64,000 nucleotides of DNA from Diploptera punctata (GCA_030220185.1 JASPKZ010003414.1:62001-126000), one strand, 5' to 3'; counted from the stretch's first letter, positions 34,496 through 44,985 are shown. The notes: generated by a model not told the origin, from the letters alone. Numbers and translations: made by a program.

Positions 34496-34690
34496 TCTTG
34501 CGCCTTCAGATTATTATTTGTTTTGATCCACAGCATGTTTCTTTACTGGAAGAAATTTCGAAAACTTCAAAATTATGGTAGTGAGACTCAACTAATTGTT
34601 CGCTTCGAAAACCTGAGAATGGCCCCGTAGCTCGTGAAAGATGGCTCAATATCATAGAATAATTTTCTAATAAATTATTATTAAGTAAAC
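33935..34690 (+). pseudogene. Mariner transposase C-terminal pseudogene
   Basis: Blocks in order: SVLLEYVW.DFEGVI and RFVPNGVKSMLI (33951-34050, the region of the first catalytic Asp in VWWD-type mariners), a non-matching gap, then LLQQYNGRPHTARKTIE (34362-34412; the usual Asp of QHDNARPHTA is Tyr), KEMLPQPSY, an (AT)n run (34452-34493), GLAPSDYYLF (34498-34527) and a C-terminal block. The microsatellite replaces the P-Y-S-P-D-L part. Clearly dead. Confidence 0.78.
34452..34493. repeat. (AT)n microsatellite inside mariner
   Basis: About 21 AT units, sitting where transposase codons should be. Confidence 0.95.
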
Positions 34691-34693
34691 AAC

Positions 34694-35310
34694 TTGAAAA
34701 TAACTACTCTAAAAACAAAAGTTTTAGCTTCTCGAGGGTATGAGCCACTAAGAATAAAAATCTTATTAGAGAATACAATAGTAAAACAGGTGAGCAATTT
34801 TCATTACCTGGGATATAATGTATCATATAGAAAAAGCGCAGACATTGAAAACAAAATAACTACATTTAATTATATGTGTGTCACCATAAAACGAAGTCTC
34901 AAAGGAACTACAAAGAAGACACTTTTAAAAATTTTATAAAACAATAGCGGTTCCAACACTACTATATGGATCAGAACACTGGGTTTTAACCAAAAACCAG
35001 GAATGAAGACTACAAACGTCAGAAATTAGGTTTCTGAGGGGTGTGTCTGGCTACACAATAATGGATCAAAGGCGAAGTGAGGATATACGAAGAGAATTGA
35101 ATACATTAAAACTATTAGATAGAATTACACAATGCAGAGATGAATGGGTGGACCACATCAATAGAATGGATAACAATAGAATTCCAAAAACAATTCTTCA
35201 TTACAAACCACTAGGATGAAGAAATGTTGGAGGACCCAGTAAAAGATGGATAGACCAATTCTAACATGAGATCGCAACAGACCAGCAGGTCTAATCCTTG
35301 ATGTTGCTGC
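34694..35310 (+). pseudogene. RTE-like LINE C, C-terminal fragment
   Basis: Begins in KTKVLASRGYEPLRIKI, then VSNFHYLGYNVSYRKSADIE, KTIAVPTLLYGSEHWVLTKN, ISGYT-type block, RRELNTLKLLDRITQCRDEW, INRMDNNRIPKTILHYKPLG and GGPSKRWIDQF. One frameshift near 34938 and stops at about 35005 and 35217. The blocks are the thumb and basic tail of an RTE-like RT ORF. Related fragments at 47370-47890 and 53550-54100. Confidence 0.8.
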
Positions 35311-35959
35311 TGCTGATGATGATAAATTATCCACAACCTAGTCACTGTATTCCACATTTACTCTTGATGAATTTTATAATTTCGTTGATCTAAGGAGGCT
35401 TAGCTGGAAAACGTAGAGTAGATTTCGAGACGAGTGATCGATATTTGACAATTCACAAAATTAAAACAATTTTCAATGTCGATTGATGGAAAAAAGTAAT
35501 CTGTAATTTTCTTCCTCAAATACGGTATTTGAAATGAACTATTATTTATATCATTCCAACTTAATACTCACATTTATGATCCTTTTCCTGTGCTTTGCGG
35601 AACAGTATATATTAATTAACGTGGTAAGTAAATTAAAACATCAGTGTATACACTGTAAAATGAAATGTAACTTAATAGAAATTAATTTGTAAATTAAAAT
35701 ATTTTAATTTGAACATAGTTTGTGTAATACAATTTAATGTATTCTGCAAATGCGTCGTTATTATTGCAGCTACATGTGGTCTCCAAGCGCATGAATGGGT
35801 GACAAATGCGGGTGGTAAATTAATTTAGGTCACGTCTGTAAATTGACAGAAAATGAATATAAAATCCACGAAAACAATTTCCAGGAATTGTGATTCTATC
35901 TAAATGAAATACAGTGACCACATCGTATGTTTCATCGCAACAGTCCAACCCGCACCACT
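35311..35959. other. Unassigned DNA
   Basis: A+T-rich, nothing recognised. Confidence 0.45.
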
Positions 35960-36141
35960 GATGTACTGTTTTCTAATATCACCTGCTTTCTAAACAGCTT
36001 TATCATAAGTAATGCCATGAGTGATTCACAAATTATCGATAAATTCACGAGTCACGAAGTGAGGAGTGAATTTATCTACATAATTTGGAAATCAAGAGTG
36101 GCATTTGTTAGGACTATTTAACGAATAAACTTAAGCTGTTT
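35960..36141 (+). repeat. Repeat E, 5' fragment
   Basis: Contains taagtaatgccatgagtgat, a hairpin block (gataaattcac...gtgaatttatc) and ttgttaggactatttaacga (36105-36124), then stops at the MITE at 36142. Shares the outer flank and inverted-end motif with 9530-9625. Confidence 0.75.
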
Positions 36142-36254
36142 AGGGTCGGTTTCATCAACAGAGGTAACTGTATTACGCCAGTTTAAGCTATGCATTATAC
36201 ATGGGGAAAACTGGCGTAATACGGTTACCTCTGTTTGTGAAACTGACCCTGTTT
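36138..36254. mobile_element. Palindromic MITE with 4-bp duplication
   Basis: 36142-36250 is a near-perfect palindrome: agggtcggtttcat...atgaaac-type inverse ending gaccct, arms about 44 bp, centre around 36186-36206. Flanked by gttt on both sides (36138-36141, 36251-36254). Non-coding. Superfamily unknown. Confidence 0.82.
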
Positions 36255-36379
36255 CCAAAAATGTAGAGAATTGTTTGAATATACCTCATATTGAAGACCC
36301 CATTTCCAACCTCAGCGCTCTCCTAAAAGCATTTCCCATTCATATCCAATACCATTGTTCCGAGCCAACTAGTACGGTC

Positions 36380-37150
36380 GCTCTCACAGTTAAAGAATAC
36401 ACCTATTCCAACGTACAGACCGCAATATTGTCATATTCATAAGCATTTCGCTTCTTCCATTTCCAACATTCATTTCTGAATTTTCCAGATATCTTGTCCA
36501 CTTTTTGTTCACTGTAAAAGTTAACCTCAAGTGTACAATACTTTTCATATTGTCTAACCTTTCATTACGGTATGTTCACTTCTCACCGTTTTAAAAATCA
36601 TGCCTTCAGACATTTAAGCGTTAACAATAAGTCTCCAGGTCGTACAGTATGTCAATAGCATATCTAAACTCCTTTTTATACCATCCAATTTCATGGAATA
36701 TACGAATAAGTCGTCCGCGTACATTAGAACAGGGATAATTCGCCCACACACCATTAGAGCATCGATCCGCCTTACTTCTAACATCAAATGTACTTCGTCG
36801 ATAAATAAGTTAAATAGCAAGGATGAAAAAACGCACCCCTGTGTTACACTCCTAACTGTCATTGTACTTTCTGAAAATGTGTTCCTCCCATACTTAACAC
36901 AATATTCCATTATTTTACAAATTTTAAATGCCCTAATCACACTTCATGATACTTCTTGTCCCCATGATTTCTGCCATTTGACATTGCGTTTAAGAGAGTA
37001 AAAGGCTTCTTTAAATACACGGAAGTACACTGTAACCTGCTGCATTTGATACTCATACACCTGTTAATTACAGTTCTCAGGGCAAAGAGATTGTGCATCA
37101 TACCGAGGCCTTTCCTGTAAACGGCTATATGAGTGAATGGTGTGTCTCAT
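36380..37150 (-). pseudogene. Non-LTR RT pseudogene, family F
   Basis: Longest open piece 36614-36940 on the minus strand: VRSVTQGCVFSSLLFNLFID, then LMYADDLFVYSMKLDGIKRS (motif C with the paired Asp residues) and LLTYCTTWRLIVNA. Upstream (37000-37130, other frames) matches HNLFALRTVINRCMS and a KKAF-like motif A remnant. Downstream to about 36400 matches NERLDNMKS and VNKKWTRYLEN. Frameshifted at both sides. Clade not settled. Confidence 0.75.
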
Positions 37151-38299
37151 ATTGTCTCGAAGTTGGTCCCTGTATTGAGATAATCACTTATCCGGGAAGT
37201 CGTCCAAAACCCTGTGTGGTCAAAAGGGTATATTTGTGATCCACTCGACAATTCGTGTCTCTGTTCGGTTCGGGAGCAAGTAACAGTAATCTACGTACAA
37301 AGATTAGAGGGTAAACTAAGGGGAAAATGAAAATATATGCGTTAACATTTATTACTTAAAATAATAATAATTACGTTCACTAAAACCATTACAAATATTG
37401 ATCAGATATCTAGCTGCAACAAAATAAAAAAAAATCTCTCACATATTTATAACTGTGGTATATCTGTGTAGGGCAAATTAAAGCCATGTACTGAATTAAA
37501 TAAATGTGTGAAAAGTAATGATGAATATAATTAATGATGCAGTATTGTTTAATTATGTTTATGTTAATGTTAATATTGAGGTTAACAAGTGGCCATAGAT
37601 CGGCCTCCTGTGAGACATTAATCCATTTTCCATGCGCCCAAACAGAGGATAATTGATTTGCAGTTGGAGAGAAGTGACCACTAAGCCTAGTCAAGAGAGT
37701 GAGGTATGTTCTCTCTGGAGATACACTTCACCATAACATTATGATGCACATTCTCTCTGCTATCTCTGTTGTTTAACAATATTAATGCTACTCCCATTTG
37801 TATAAATAAATAACCATGTTATTTTTAAAAACATTTTAATCCAATATATAAATTTATTGTAGGTCAATAGTATACTCTATTACCTTTGGGTCTGCATGTG
37901 TGTTTTGTGCTTGTATTCCCATGTGCCAAAAAGGAAGAAGTAAAAAAAAATGTAAACCAGTAGAGAAAATACGGAACAAATAGTTGAGCAAAAATATGTA
38001 ACTTGTTAACGAAACAGTTGACTTCATCGGGTTTAATGCTCATGAAGAGATTGTATAATGTAGATCGTGTTCCGTTTAGGCTATATGTTTGATAAAGTAA
38101 ATAGTTATCATTTTGGAACTATGCATCCGAATTGGCTAAGGTTGGTAGTATTTAAAAAAGTTTTAATTCCGTGTTGTTAATTTTAGAAGCGTTACCCTTG
38201 TAAATGCAAGTTCCAAAATAGTATTTAATGAGAAGAGCTCGGTAGCTTCATTCATTTGAAATTTATTTGAAAGTGTAAAAAATACTTTTACAAGTCTCA
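37151..38299. other. Unassigned DNA
   Basis: 37190-37310 resembles 49150-49250 (ccctgtgtggtcaaaag.gta), so an unnamed repeat may be present. The rest is A+T-rich and non-coding. Confidence 0.35.
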
Positions 38300-38372
38300 T
38301 AAAAGTTTTGAAACAAAGTGAAATGAAAGAGCAGGTGAATGGAGAAGACTTTATAACAGTCAGCTACGTGGT
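38300..38372 (+). pseudogene. RTE-like LINE A, tiny fragment
   Basis: Matches 42670-42735: aaaagttttgaaacaaag, gagatgaaa-type block, gcaggtgaatggagaagact. About 70 bases, no ends seen. Confidence 0.6.
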
Positions 38373-38904
38373 CACAAATGTTCGATGTGTGAAAACCTGA
38401 GTCACACGTCACACATCAAGAGATCATCCTTGCAAGAGAATCGCCAGATCACCATACCTAACACTTCATGATTTATTCCTTTCAAAATTTGTTACATAAA
38501 AACAGTATGTGATTTGACAGACTGGCAAGAAAAAAATATGCTGGTGACAAAAATACAACATCACAGATTTTTAATGTCGTATGGGTCGAGGGTGAAAACC
38601 GGTTGGATATTTCCCGTGGCAATAGGCATGATGGGGTTTAAGGAACATAAGGTAAAAACTGTTTCCATTCTTTGTAGTAATTAGTTACATTTATATATTC
38701 GTATCAGTTCGGAAGTTACAGCTACTTGTTTTATTCTGCTTACAAGCAGAACATTGTGTATACTGACGATATGCGATTCATCCCAACTGACAGGAAGGCT
38801 TAACTTTTACAATTGCGTTGTTATTACGGCAACTCTCCATGACGCTACAGAGCCTAGAAGGTCCATCTGACTACTGGTCTCACATCTATAAGTGCTAAGC
38901 ACAT
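38373..38904. other. Unassigned DNA
   Basis: Nothing recognised apart from slightly higher G+C near 38580-38640. Confidence 0.4.
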
Positions 38905-38985
38905 ACATGGATGACCGTCCAGCCAGTATAGTCGTGATATTTAGTCAGCATGTTGAGTCCCCAAACGTTGTAGCTGGTTTTCTGA
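38905..38985 (-). mobile_element. SINE family 4 fragment
   Basis: Aligns with 30510-30580: gtcagcatgttgagtcccc and tgtagctggtttt. Diverged, head missing. Confidence 0.5.
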
Positions 38986-39361
38986 ATAAAACTCCGAGAC
39001 AATATGGACATTTGAGACAATAAAATCATTCAGTCACTGACAATAAACATGATAAATATGGTATGGATGATGATTATGATATTCTTGGACCATTCTCATC
39101 TTAAAGATTCTCTACAATTGTCATGCAGGTGACGAAAACCCTGAAAATATGCAAACTGGACTAATCGCAACCGGTATTCAAACAGGGACTCGCTTTGAGC
39201 GTGGCAACAACGTCACTCCAAGATCATAGAGGTGGAATGTAGCAAATGATCAACAAATTGATTTTGCTTATCGTTACTTTTTTATGTATGCCGCACACAT
39301 AATCTAATAGATAGAAATAAACATTACCACTGAACATGTATACAGTTTAATGATTAAATAA
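38986..39361. other. Unassigned DNA
   Basis: No features supported. Confidence 0.4.
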
Positions 39362-39496
39362 CATAAAACTGTAAAGTTTTATACGATTTTCATATTTATT
39401 TTAATTGAAATTCATTATAGCTGTTTCAGTACTTTGTACCTTCTTGAGACGAATACTGCAAATAGAAATGAATTTTGTTGTTATTATTATTATCAT

Positions 39497-39527
<31 letters not shown>

Positions 39528-39657
39528 TATATACATAATACAAAATGCATTTATATCTGTAGTATTTGTCTGGAAAAGGTGGGAAGTACTGAAACAGCTG
39601 TACAGAATTTGTATTGAATTAATATAAAAATCGTATAAAACTTCAACAGTTTTATTT
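39362..39657. mobile_element. Palindromic element with (AT)n loop
   Basis: Left arm 39362-39478 and right arm 39543-39657 are inverted copies (blocks ataaaact...agttttatacgat, agctgtttcagtact and their complements, roughly four of five bases matching). The loop holds two (AT)n runs (39498-39534). No coding. Confidence 0.8.
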
Positions 39658-39905
39658 TATTTGATCACTAGACGTAATGAATTTTCATCAAGTAAACACC
39701 AAATCAATTGATTATTCATAAAGTTATATATATATATATAATAAGAAGTGTTTCTTTTTTTTCAAAACTGAACAAATCCAATATTTAAAAACTTTAATTA
39801 TTGATTTATTACGTTAGATCTATGAAAAGTATATTCATTATTTAAACAAATGTGAATATACTACATTCGAATTGCATCTGAAACTATATGTTTACACCCA
39901 ACAAT
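39658..39905. other. Unassigned DNA
   Basis: Short spacer, (AT)n at 39726-39740. Confidence 0.4.
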
Positions 39906-39950
39906 TCACTGATACTATCGAACCCGGAGGTTCATGGCCGCATGGACAAC
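39906..39950 (-). pseudogene. RTE-like LINE A 3'-terminal scrap
   Basis: Inverse of the family end: cactgatactatcgaacccg and ggttcatggccgc correspond to 42995-43025. Confidence 0.7.
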
Positions 39951-40001
39951 CCTCACCGATTTAAATTGTGTTCTGTCCAATGCACTTCTCTTAAATAAAG
40001 G

Positions 40002-40124
40002 ATAATCATCATTATCATCACCATCCTTTACCGGTATGGAAAGCAACGGGAAGCTACAACACTAATAATTCCTTAGTAATGCTGCAAAGCATAGCACAAA
40101 AATGCTATGATGGATGGATGGATT
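40002..40124 (+). mobile_element. SINE family 2, copy 2 (3' part)
   Basis: From the ATC microsatellite through ggaagctacaacac to aatgctatgatggatggatg. tRNA-like head absent, so 5'-truncated or deleted. Confidence 0.8.
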
Positions 40125-40975
40125 ATTTTTAGACACCCCGTGCTGATTGCCCGGGAATCTACGTATCCAGATGTATTTGACATAAATGAGCTGAAAGACA
40201 AAATTCGTTATTTCGAGCTATCCGTCCTGCTGCTCTGCTTGCCCGGAAATCTACTAATCCCGATCTTCTTGGCATCAATGAAAGACTAAAATTGTTCTTG
40301 TGAGTTATCCATAAAAGATAGACATATGCTGTCGCGGGCTTTTTTGTAATTTTTTGAGATATTAAATTCTGTGTAATTAATTTGGTGTATTTTTTATGGT
40401 TTAGGCAGCGTAAGTCAATTAAGCGTAAAAAAACACTTTTATTTAACCTTTTCACTATAAAGGGTGATTTTAAGGGTGAAGGACTTGAGCATTAAAATTC
40501 TCTTATAGCCTATAACGTACCAGGGAAAATCCTGGACATTTTTCAAAAAGCTCCATCACAGATGCATCGGCAGTGCACGCTTGTCCGCGAATCTAATTAT
40601 CCCGATCTTCTTGGCATAAATAAAAGACAAAAATGGCTATTGTGAGTTATCCGTAAAAGATAAACATAGCCTATGCTGTCGCGGACTTATTTGTAGAGTT
40701 GTTTTAGATATCCAATTCTGTGTAAATTAATTTTGTGTATTTGTTACGCTTTAGGCAGCGTAAGCCATTTAAGCGTCAAAAATGATTTTTTCCACGTTTT
40801 TCACTACAAAGGTGATCATTAAGGGTGTAGGAGTTAGTAATACAACTTTCGTATAACCTATGTTCATCCCGGGAATCTCCTGAACATTTGCATAAAACCC
40901 AATCACAATCGGATGAACAGTATTTCAGCGTATAAAATACAACAAACAAACAAACATTCATTTTTATATATTAGA
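40125..40975 (-). mobile_element. Helitron-like element, copy 4, tandem units
   Basis: 5' end TC at 40975 (tctaatatataaaaatgaat on the minus strand). Two units of about 370 bp follow, each with the blocks ttcaggagattcccggg or a diverged form, gcttaaatggcttacgctgc and ttacggataactcacaa, separated by gattcgcggacaagc (40590). Ends near 40125 with gattcccgggcaatcagcac. Non-coding. Confidence 0.75.
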
Positions 40976-41818
40976 TGATATGAAGCATATAATACACATT
41001 CAAATTTTCTTAGGGTTGCTATCAATTAAACTATTAACGTACATATACTGTCTGGGTGTGTGTTCCTTGCCTGTGCTATCTATGTCGATTACTCTGTTAT
41101 CCTCATATAACTTGATCTAACACTGTTCAGCAGTTGTATTAGAATTGGGAGATAAGAGTACTTTGCATCAACGTAAGTAACTCAATATACAACAGACAGA
41201 GACGTTTAACTTTATATTTTTTAAGTACATCTGCAGAACACCATAATGAAATATCAAAATATGTATAGGAATTTTCGGCAAGAGGAAACTTCTCGTTTTA
41301 TAAATTTGAGTAATTTTCTGTTTTTGCCCTAAACTAAGAGACAATATTCACTTATCCAAACTAGTAACGTAAAAATGTATAATTTTGAAGTTTGAGAAAA
41401 TGATTGGCATGCAAGAACTTCAAAATTATATAGAATTATTAAATGAAAAAATAAATGTTCCAAAATAGTTGAGGCTCTTAGAAGCAAAGGAGTATAAGTA
41501 AAAGTGGTGCTAGTATCGAGAAGAATAAGTTTAAAGTTGAAATTGTAAAAGAAATTCATATTTTACTGAATATTCTAACAATCATTCTTTGTCTACTCCT
41601 AACACTTATCCTTATATCCCTTTGCCATTACATGAAATTATGCTTCAAGAATATAATTATGCACAAAACGTAATTTGTAATTTTATTTTATGGTACGATG
41701 TTTCAGTATAGGCCTAATAGTGAACTCCATGACGCGTTAGCCTCAAAGATCCTTGCCGAGTGGACTCTGCTATTCTCACATCCGTATTATTGGGATCATA
41801 AAATAAACAAAATAACTA
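40976..41818. other. Unassigned DNA
   Basis: A 76-codon minus-strand frame (41329-41559) has no domain. 41320-41560 shows loosely inverted repeated blocks (aaaattatata, ttcaaaattata) but nothing I can name. Confidence 0.4.
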
Positions 41819-41870
41819 ATAACTTCTCCCTCTTAATTGAATCATATGCTTTTTTGAAGTCTATATATAA

Positions 41871-42650
41871 TTGATGTGTACTACCAAATGGGAATATAAT
41901 GGTACTGTACATCAACTATATGTAGACTTCAAAAAAGCATATGATTCAATTAAGAGGCAGAAGTTATATAGTATCCTGTTGGAGTTCGAAATTCCTAAAA
42001 AGTTAGTTAGACTTATACGAATGTGTCTAAATAGCTCAAAGAGTAGGGTACGTGTAGGCAAACAGTTTTCAGACACTTCTGTAATACAGAATAGGTTGAA
42101 GCAAGGAGATGCACTATCTCCTCTACTATTTAATTTTGTACTAGAGCATGCCATTAAATCTTTAGAGAATGAGGAAGGCTTACAACTGAATGGTATCAAC
42201 AAGCTGTTAGTTTATGCTGATGATGTAGTACTACTGGCCGATAGCGAGGAGATACTACAGGCCAACATGCACACACTATTGAGTAACACTAAGAAATTAG
42301 GACTGGAAGTAAATATCAGTAAAACTAAATATATGGTCACACGTAGAAATTCAGTATATAATGGAAATGGACAGCTAATGACAAATGAGGGAAATTTTGA
42401 GGAAGTGGCTGAATTCAAATACCTAGGAACAATAATCACAAATAGGAATGAAATGCACAAAGAAATTAAACATAGGCTCAATTCTGGAAATGCATGCTAT
42501 TATGCATTGCAGAGACTTTTGATGTCCCAACTCCTTTCAAAAAACGTTAAACTGAAAATATATAAAACTATTATTCTACTAGTTATATTATATGGGTGCG
42601 AAACATGGACTCTTACTTTAAGGGAGGAAAGGAGATTACGAGTATTTTGA
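41871..42650 (+). pseudogene. Reverse transcriptase core, LINE A
   Basis: Open for 259 codons. RT motifs: LYVDFKKAYDSIKRQKLY (motif A, Asp), NRLKQGDALSPLLFNFVLEH (motif B), LLVYADDVVLLADSEEILQA (motif C, paired Asp), LGLEVNISKTKYMV (motif D), EFKYLGTIIT (motif E), then the thumb to GCETWTLTLREERRLRVF where a missing base shifts the frame. The next segment (42596-43018) completes the ORF. It lacks the endonuclease domain, so it cannot prime on its own. All RT catalytic residues are still present. Confidence 0.9.
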
Positions 42651-43018
42651 GAATAAAGTACTTAGGAAAATTTTTGGACCAAAGGGAGATGAAGACAGGT
42701 GAATGGAGAAGACTACATAACAATGAACTACATGGTCTGTATAGGAAGCCAGATATAATAAGAACAGTTAAGTCTCGTAGACTGCGATGGGCAGGACATG
42801 TTGCGCGTATGGGGAATGAAAGACGTGCATGGAAGCTTCTTGTAAGAAAGCCAGAGGGAAAACGCCCAGTTGGTAGACCAAGAATGAGGTGGGAGAACAA
42901 CATTAACTATGATTTGAGGGAAGTAGATTATACAGGGAACGATTGGAAAGCATTAGCTCAAGATAGGGATTTATGGAGAGCTTATGTCCGCGCGGCCATG
43001 AACCTACGAGTTCGATAG
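42596..43018 (+). pseudogene. LINE A C-terminal domain (frameshifted)
   Basis: Continues the RT ORF one frame over: a short block ending LGKFLDQREMKTGEWRRLHN, then TVKSRRLRWAGHVARMGNER, LVRKPEGKRPVGRPRMRWEN, NINYDLREVDYTGNDWKALA and a stop at 43016-43018. The H-V-A-R-M to G-R-P-R-M-R-W tail is probably the RNA-binding part. Shared with 10069-10533. Confidence 0.85.
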
Positions 43019-43043
43019 TGCCAGTGAGTAAGTAAGTAAGTAA

Positions 43044-43324
43044 CTAGTCCACGTCAAGGAGCTTCACTCCTAACTATTGATGTCAATATTCTTTTATTCA
43101 GAAGTCCCTTCGCCGATTTCTGTATTTTTTTGTTTGAACAGTGAAAATCCTTTCTCACAAAGGTAGATTATTGAAAACTGTGTGCTGATTTTCGATATGT
43201 CTTTAGGTTATTCGCGATTTTAACTTCTTACTGAAGGCGATATGCAGCATAAAGGCAATCCAAGATGATGGAATTGCATTTTAAGCTGATTGTCATTTCA
43301 AAACACAATCAAGTGATTTATCTT
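43044..43324. other. Unassigned DNA
   Basis: Spacer to repeat E; nothing recognised. Confidence 0.4.
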
Positions 43325-43649
43325 TGACTATTTAACTAATGTCCCAAATGGGAGCCAATGACCAATCATGTTTCAATGAATTTTGATTTACAATCAATTA
43401 CAGTCGTGTTTCACTTCGATAATTATCGAATTTTGATTACCAAAATAAAGGAAGCTGCTCCTTTTTAATATTATGAACAGGTCAGAGCATTATTTTGCAC
43501 TGAATGACTCTCTAACAAATACGTTGAATATTGAAAACAATGAACAGATTTCTTCGACTCACACATTTGATAATTGTGTGTTCAATAAATGTATTTTTAC
43601 ACGCTTTATATTAACTTGACCTGTATCTATCTATCTATCTCTCAATCTA

Positions 43650-44135
43650 TGTAACGGAATCTTTCAACGCGATTTTCACCCACTTAAAATCATTGGATCG
43701 ACTTGAAACTTTGTATACTTGTAGAGGACCCGTGACAATACAATCATTTCGTAATTGTTTTCTAACATCCTGGCCATAATCATCATAAAATAAAAAAAAT
43801 GTCTTGGTATCTATGTAACGGAATTTTTTAACACGATTTTCACCCACTTAGAAACATTGGATCGACTTGAAACTTTGTATACTTATAGTGGACCCGTGGC
43901 AATACAATGTTTTCATATTTGTTTTCTAAAATCCTGGCCAGAATCGTCAGAAAATAAAATAAAGTATCTTTGTATCTATGTAACGGGATCTTTGAACACG
44001 ATTTTCACCCTCTTAGAAACATTGGATCGACTTGAAACTGTGTATACGTGTAGAGGACCCGTGACAATACAATAATGTCATATTTTGTTTCTAAAATCCT
44101 GACCAGAATCATCAGAAAATAAGAAAAAAAATTAA
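43650..44135 (+). repeat. Three tandem ~165-bp units
   Basis: Starts near 43651, 43815 and 43979 (gtaacgga or gtaacggg), each with gattttcaccc, ggatcgacttgaaact and gacccgtg.caatacaat. Confidence 0.85.
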
Positions 44136-44184
44136 AACTGGTATAATAGGTTGCGGACTTGTCGACTTTTTAGTCAATCGTTGT

Positions 44185-44272
44185 AAGAGCTCAGTTGGTA
44201 GAGCGGTGAACTCTTAGTGGTATATAATTTCTGTAATTCATAGGTCGTTGGTTCGAATCCAGCTGGGAGGGT
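44185..44272 (+). tRNA. tRNA-like gene with 19-base intron-like insert
   Basis: D arm gctc-agttggta-gagc; anticodon stem gtgaa (44206-44210) pairs with ttcat (44237-44241); loop C-T-CTT-A (44211-44216), giving anticodon CTT (Lys-like), then 19 extra bases at the normal intron site 37/38; T arm gttgg-ttcgaat-ccagc; a T8 run follows (44273-44280) and would stop Pol III. The acceptor stem does not pair, so it is probably not a charging tRNA. Parts also resemble tRNA-Tyr, which is usually intron-bearing. Belongs to the composite element. Confidence 0.55.
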
Positions 44273-44380
44273 TTTTTTTATAGAAGAGTATTACATTTAG
44301 CTCATACTACAATAGTATCGAATTTAAAGATATTTACAATTTTATCTTATTCTGTAAAATATTAAAACTAAAAAATAAAA

Positions 44381-44862
44381 AATAAATAATAGTTTTAAAA
44401 AAGTAAAACAACACGCTTTATTAGAAAACCGAACTAAAAAAATGAAAAATAATTTTAATTTCTGACACGCTTGGGATAAAATTAAAGTGGTCAACAAAAA
44501 AATCATCTCGAACACATATAGAATAAAACTAGAGTAATCAACAAAAAGAAAATAATTTTACCATCAAAAGCGTGGGGTGCTTTTTATGATTTTTATATTT
44601 TCTTCTTAGAGAGCTTACTTTTACCAATATCTATTTATTATCAAATATATTACTTGAAGTAGAGCACCCCACGCTTTTGATGGTAAAATTATTTTCTTTT
44701 TGTTGATAACTCTAGTTTTATTCTAGATGTGTTCGAGATTATTTTTTTGTTGGCCACTTTTATTTTATCCCAAGCGTGTCAGAAATTAAAATTATTTTTA
44801 ATTTTTTTAGTTCGGTTTTCTAATAAAGCGTGTTGTTTTAGTTTTTTAAACTATTATTTATT
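44381..44862. repeat. Long palindrome of composite element, copy 2
   Basis: Arms 44381-44582 and 44661-44862 with an A+T-rich loop. The central pair reads aaaagcgtggggtgct and agcaccccacgctttt. Confidence 0.87.
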
Positions 44863-44985
44863 AAATACTGATTTTACTAAGATGTTTCCGAATAAAAATG
44901 AATTAAAAATCTATAATGTTAGTTATAATATGCAGATGATGTGTTTCATTTTTTCTCACTAGGCTGCATTCTTACAATATTGCGA

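Larger units (their letters stand above)
41819..43043 (+). mobile_element. RTE-like LINE A, longest copy, with 5' fold-back
   Basis: The 3' two-thirds of a LINE: RT core from motif A to the stop, then a short 3' UTR ending in (gtaa)n (43021-43043). The 5' end is odd: 41819-41876 is an inverted copy (about 3 mismatches in 58) of 41909-41966, so the insertion starts with a hairpin. Other fragments of the family: 10069, 11149, 16458, 38300, 39906. The clade call rests on the YADDVVLL core and the HVARM...GRPRMRW tail and is provisional. Confidence 0.85.
43594..44862 (+). mobile_element. Composite hairpin/tRNA-like element, copy 2
   Basis: Insertion into repeat E, so both edges can be read: repeat E stops at gtattttt and resumes at aaatactgatttta (44863). 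The element begins (ttttt)acacgctttatatta, has (tcta)n, three tandem units of about 165 bp (43650-44135), a tRNA-like segment (44185-44272) followed by T8, and a palindrome (44381-44862). It differs from copy 1 by one extra tandem unit and an intact tRNA B box. No open frame that matters. Transposition mechanism unknown. Confidence 0.75.

Noticed and set aside
40159..40455. 98-codon minus-strand frame
   Set aside because: Lies in the Helitron-like copy 4; not conserved between copies.
43650..44135. Centromeric-type satellite
   Set aside because: Only two or three units, always inside the composite element.
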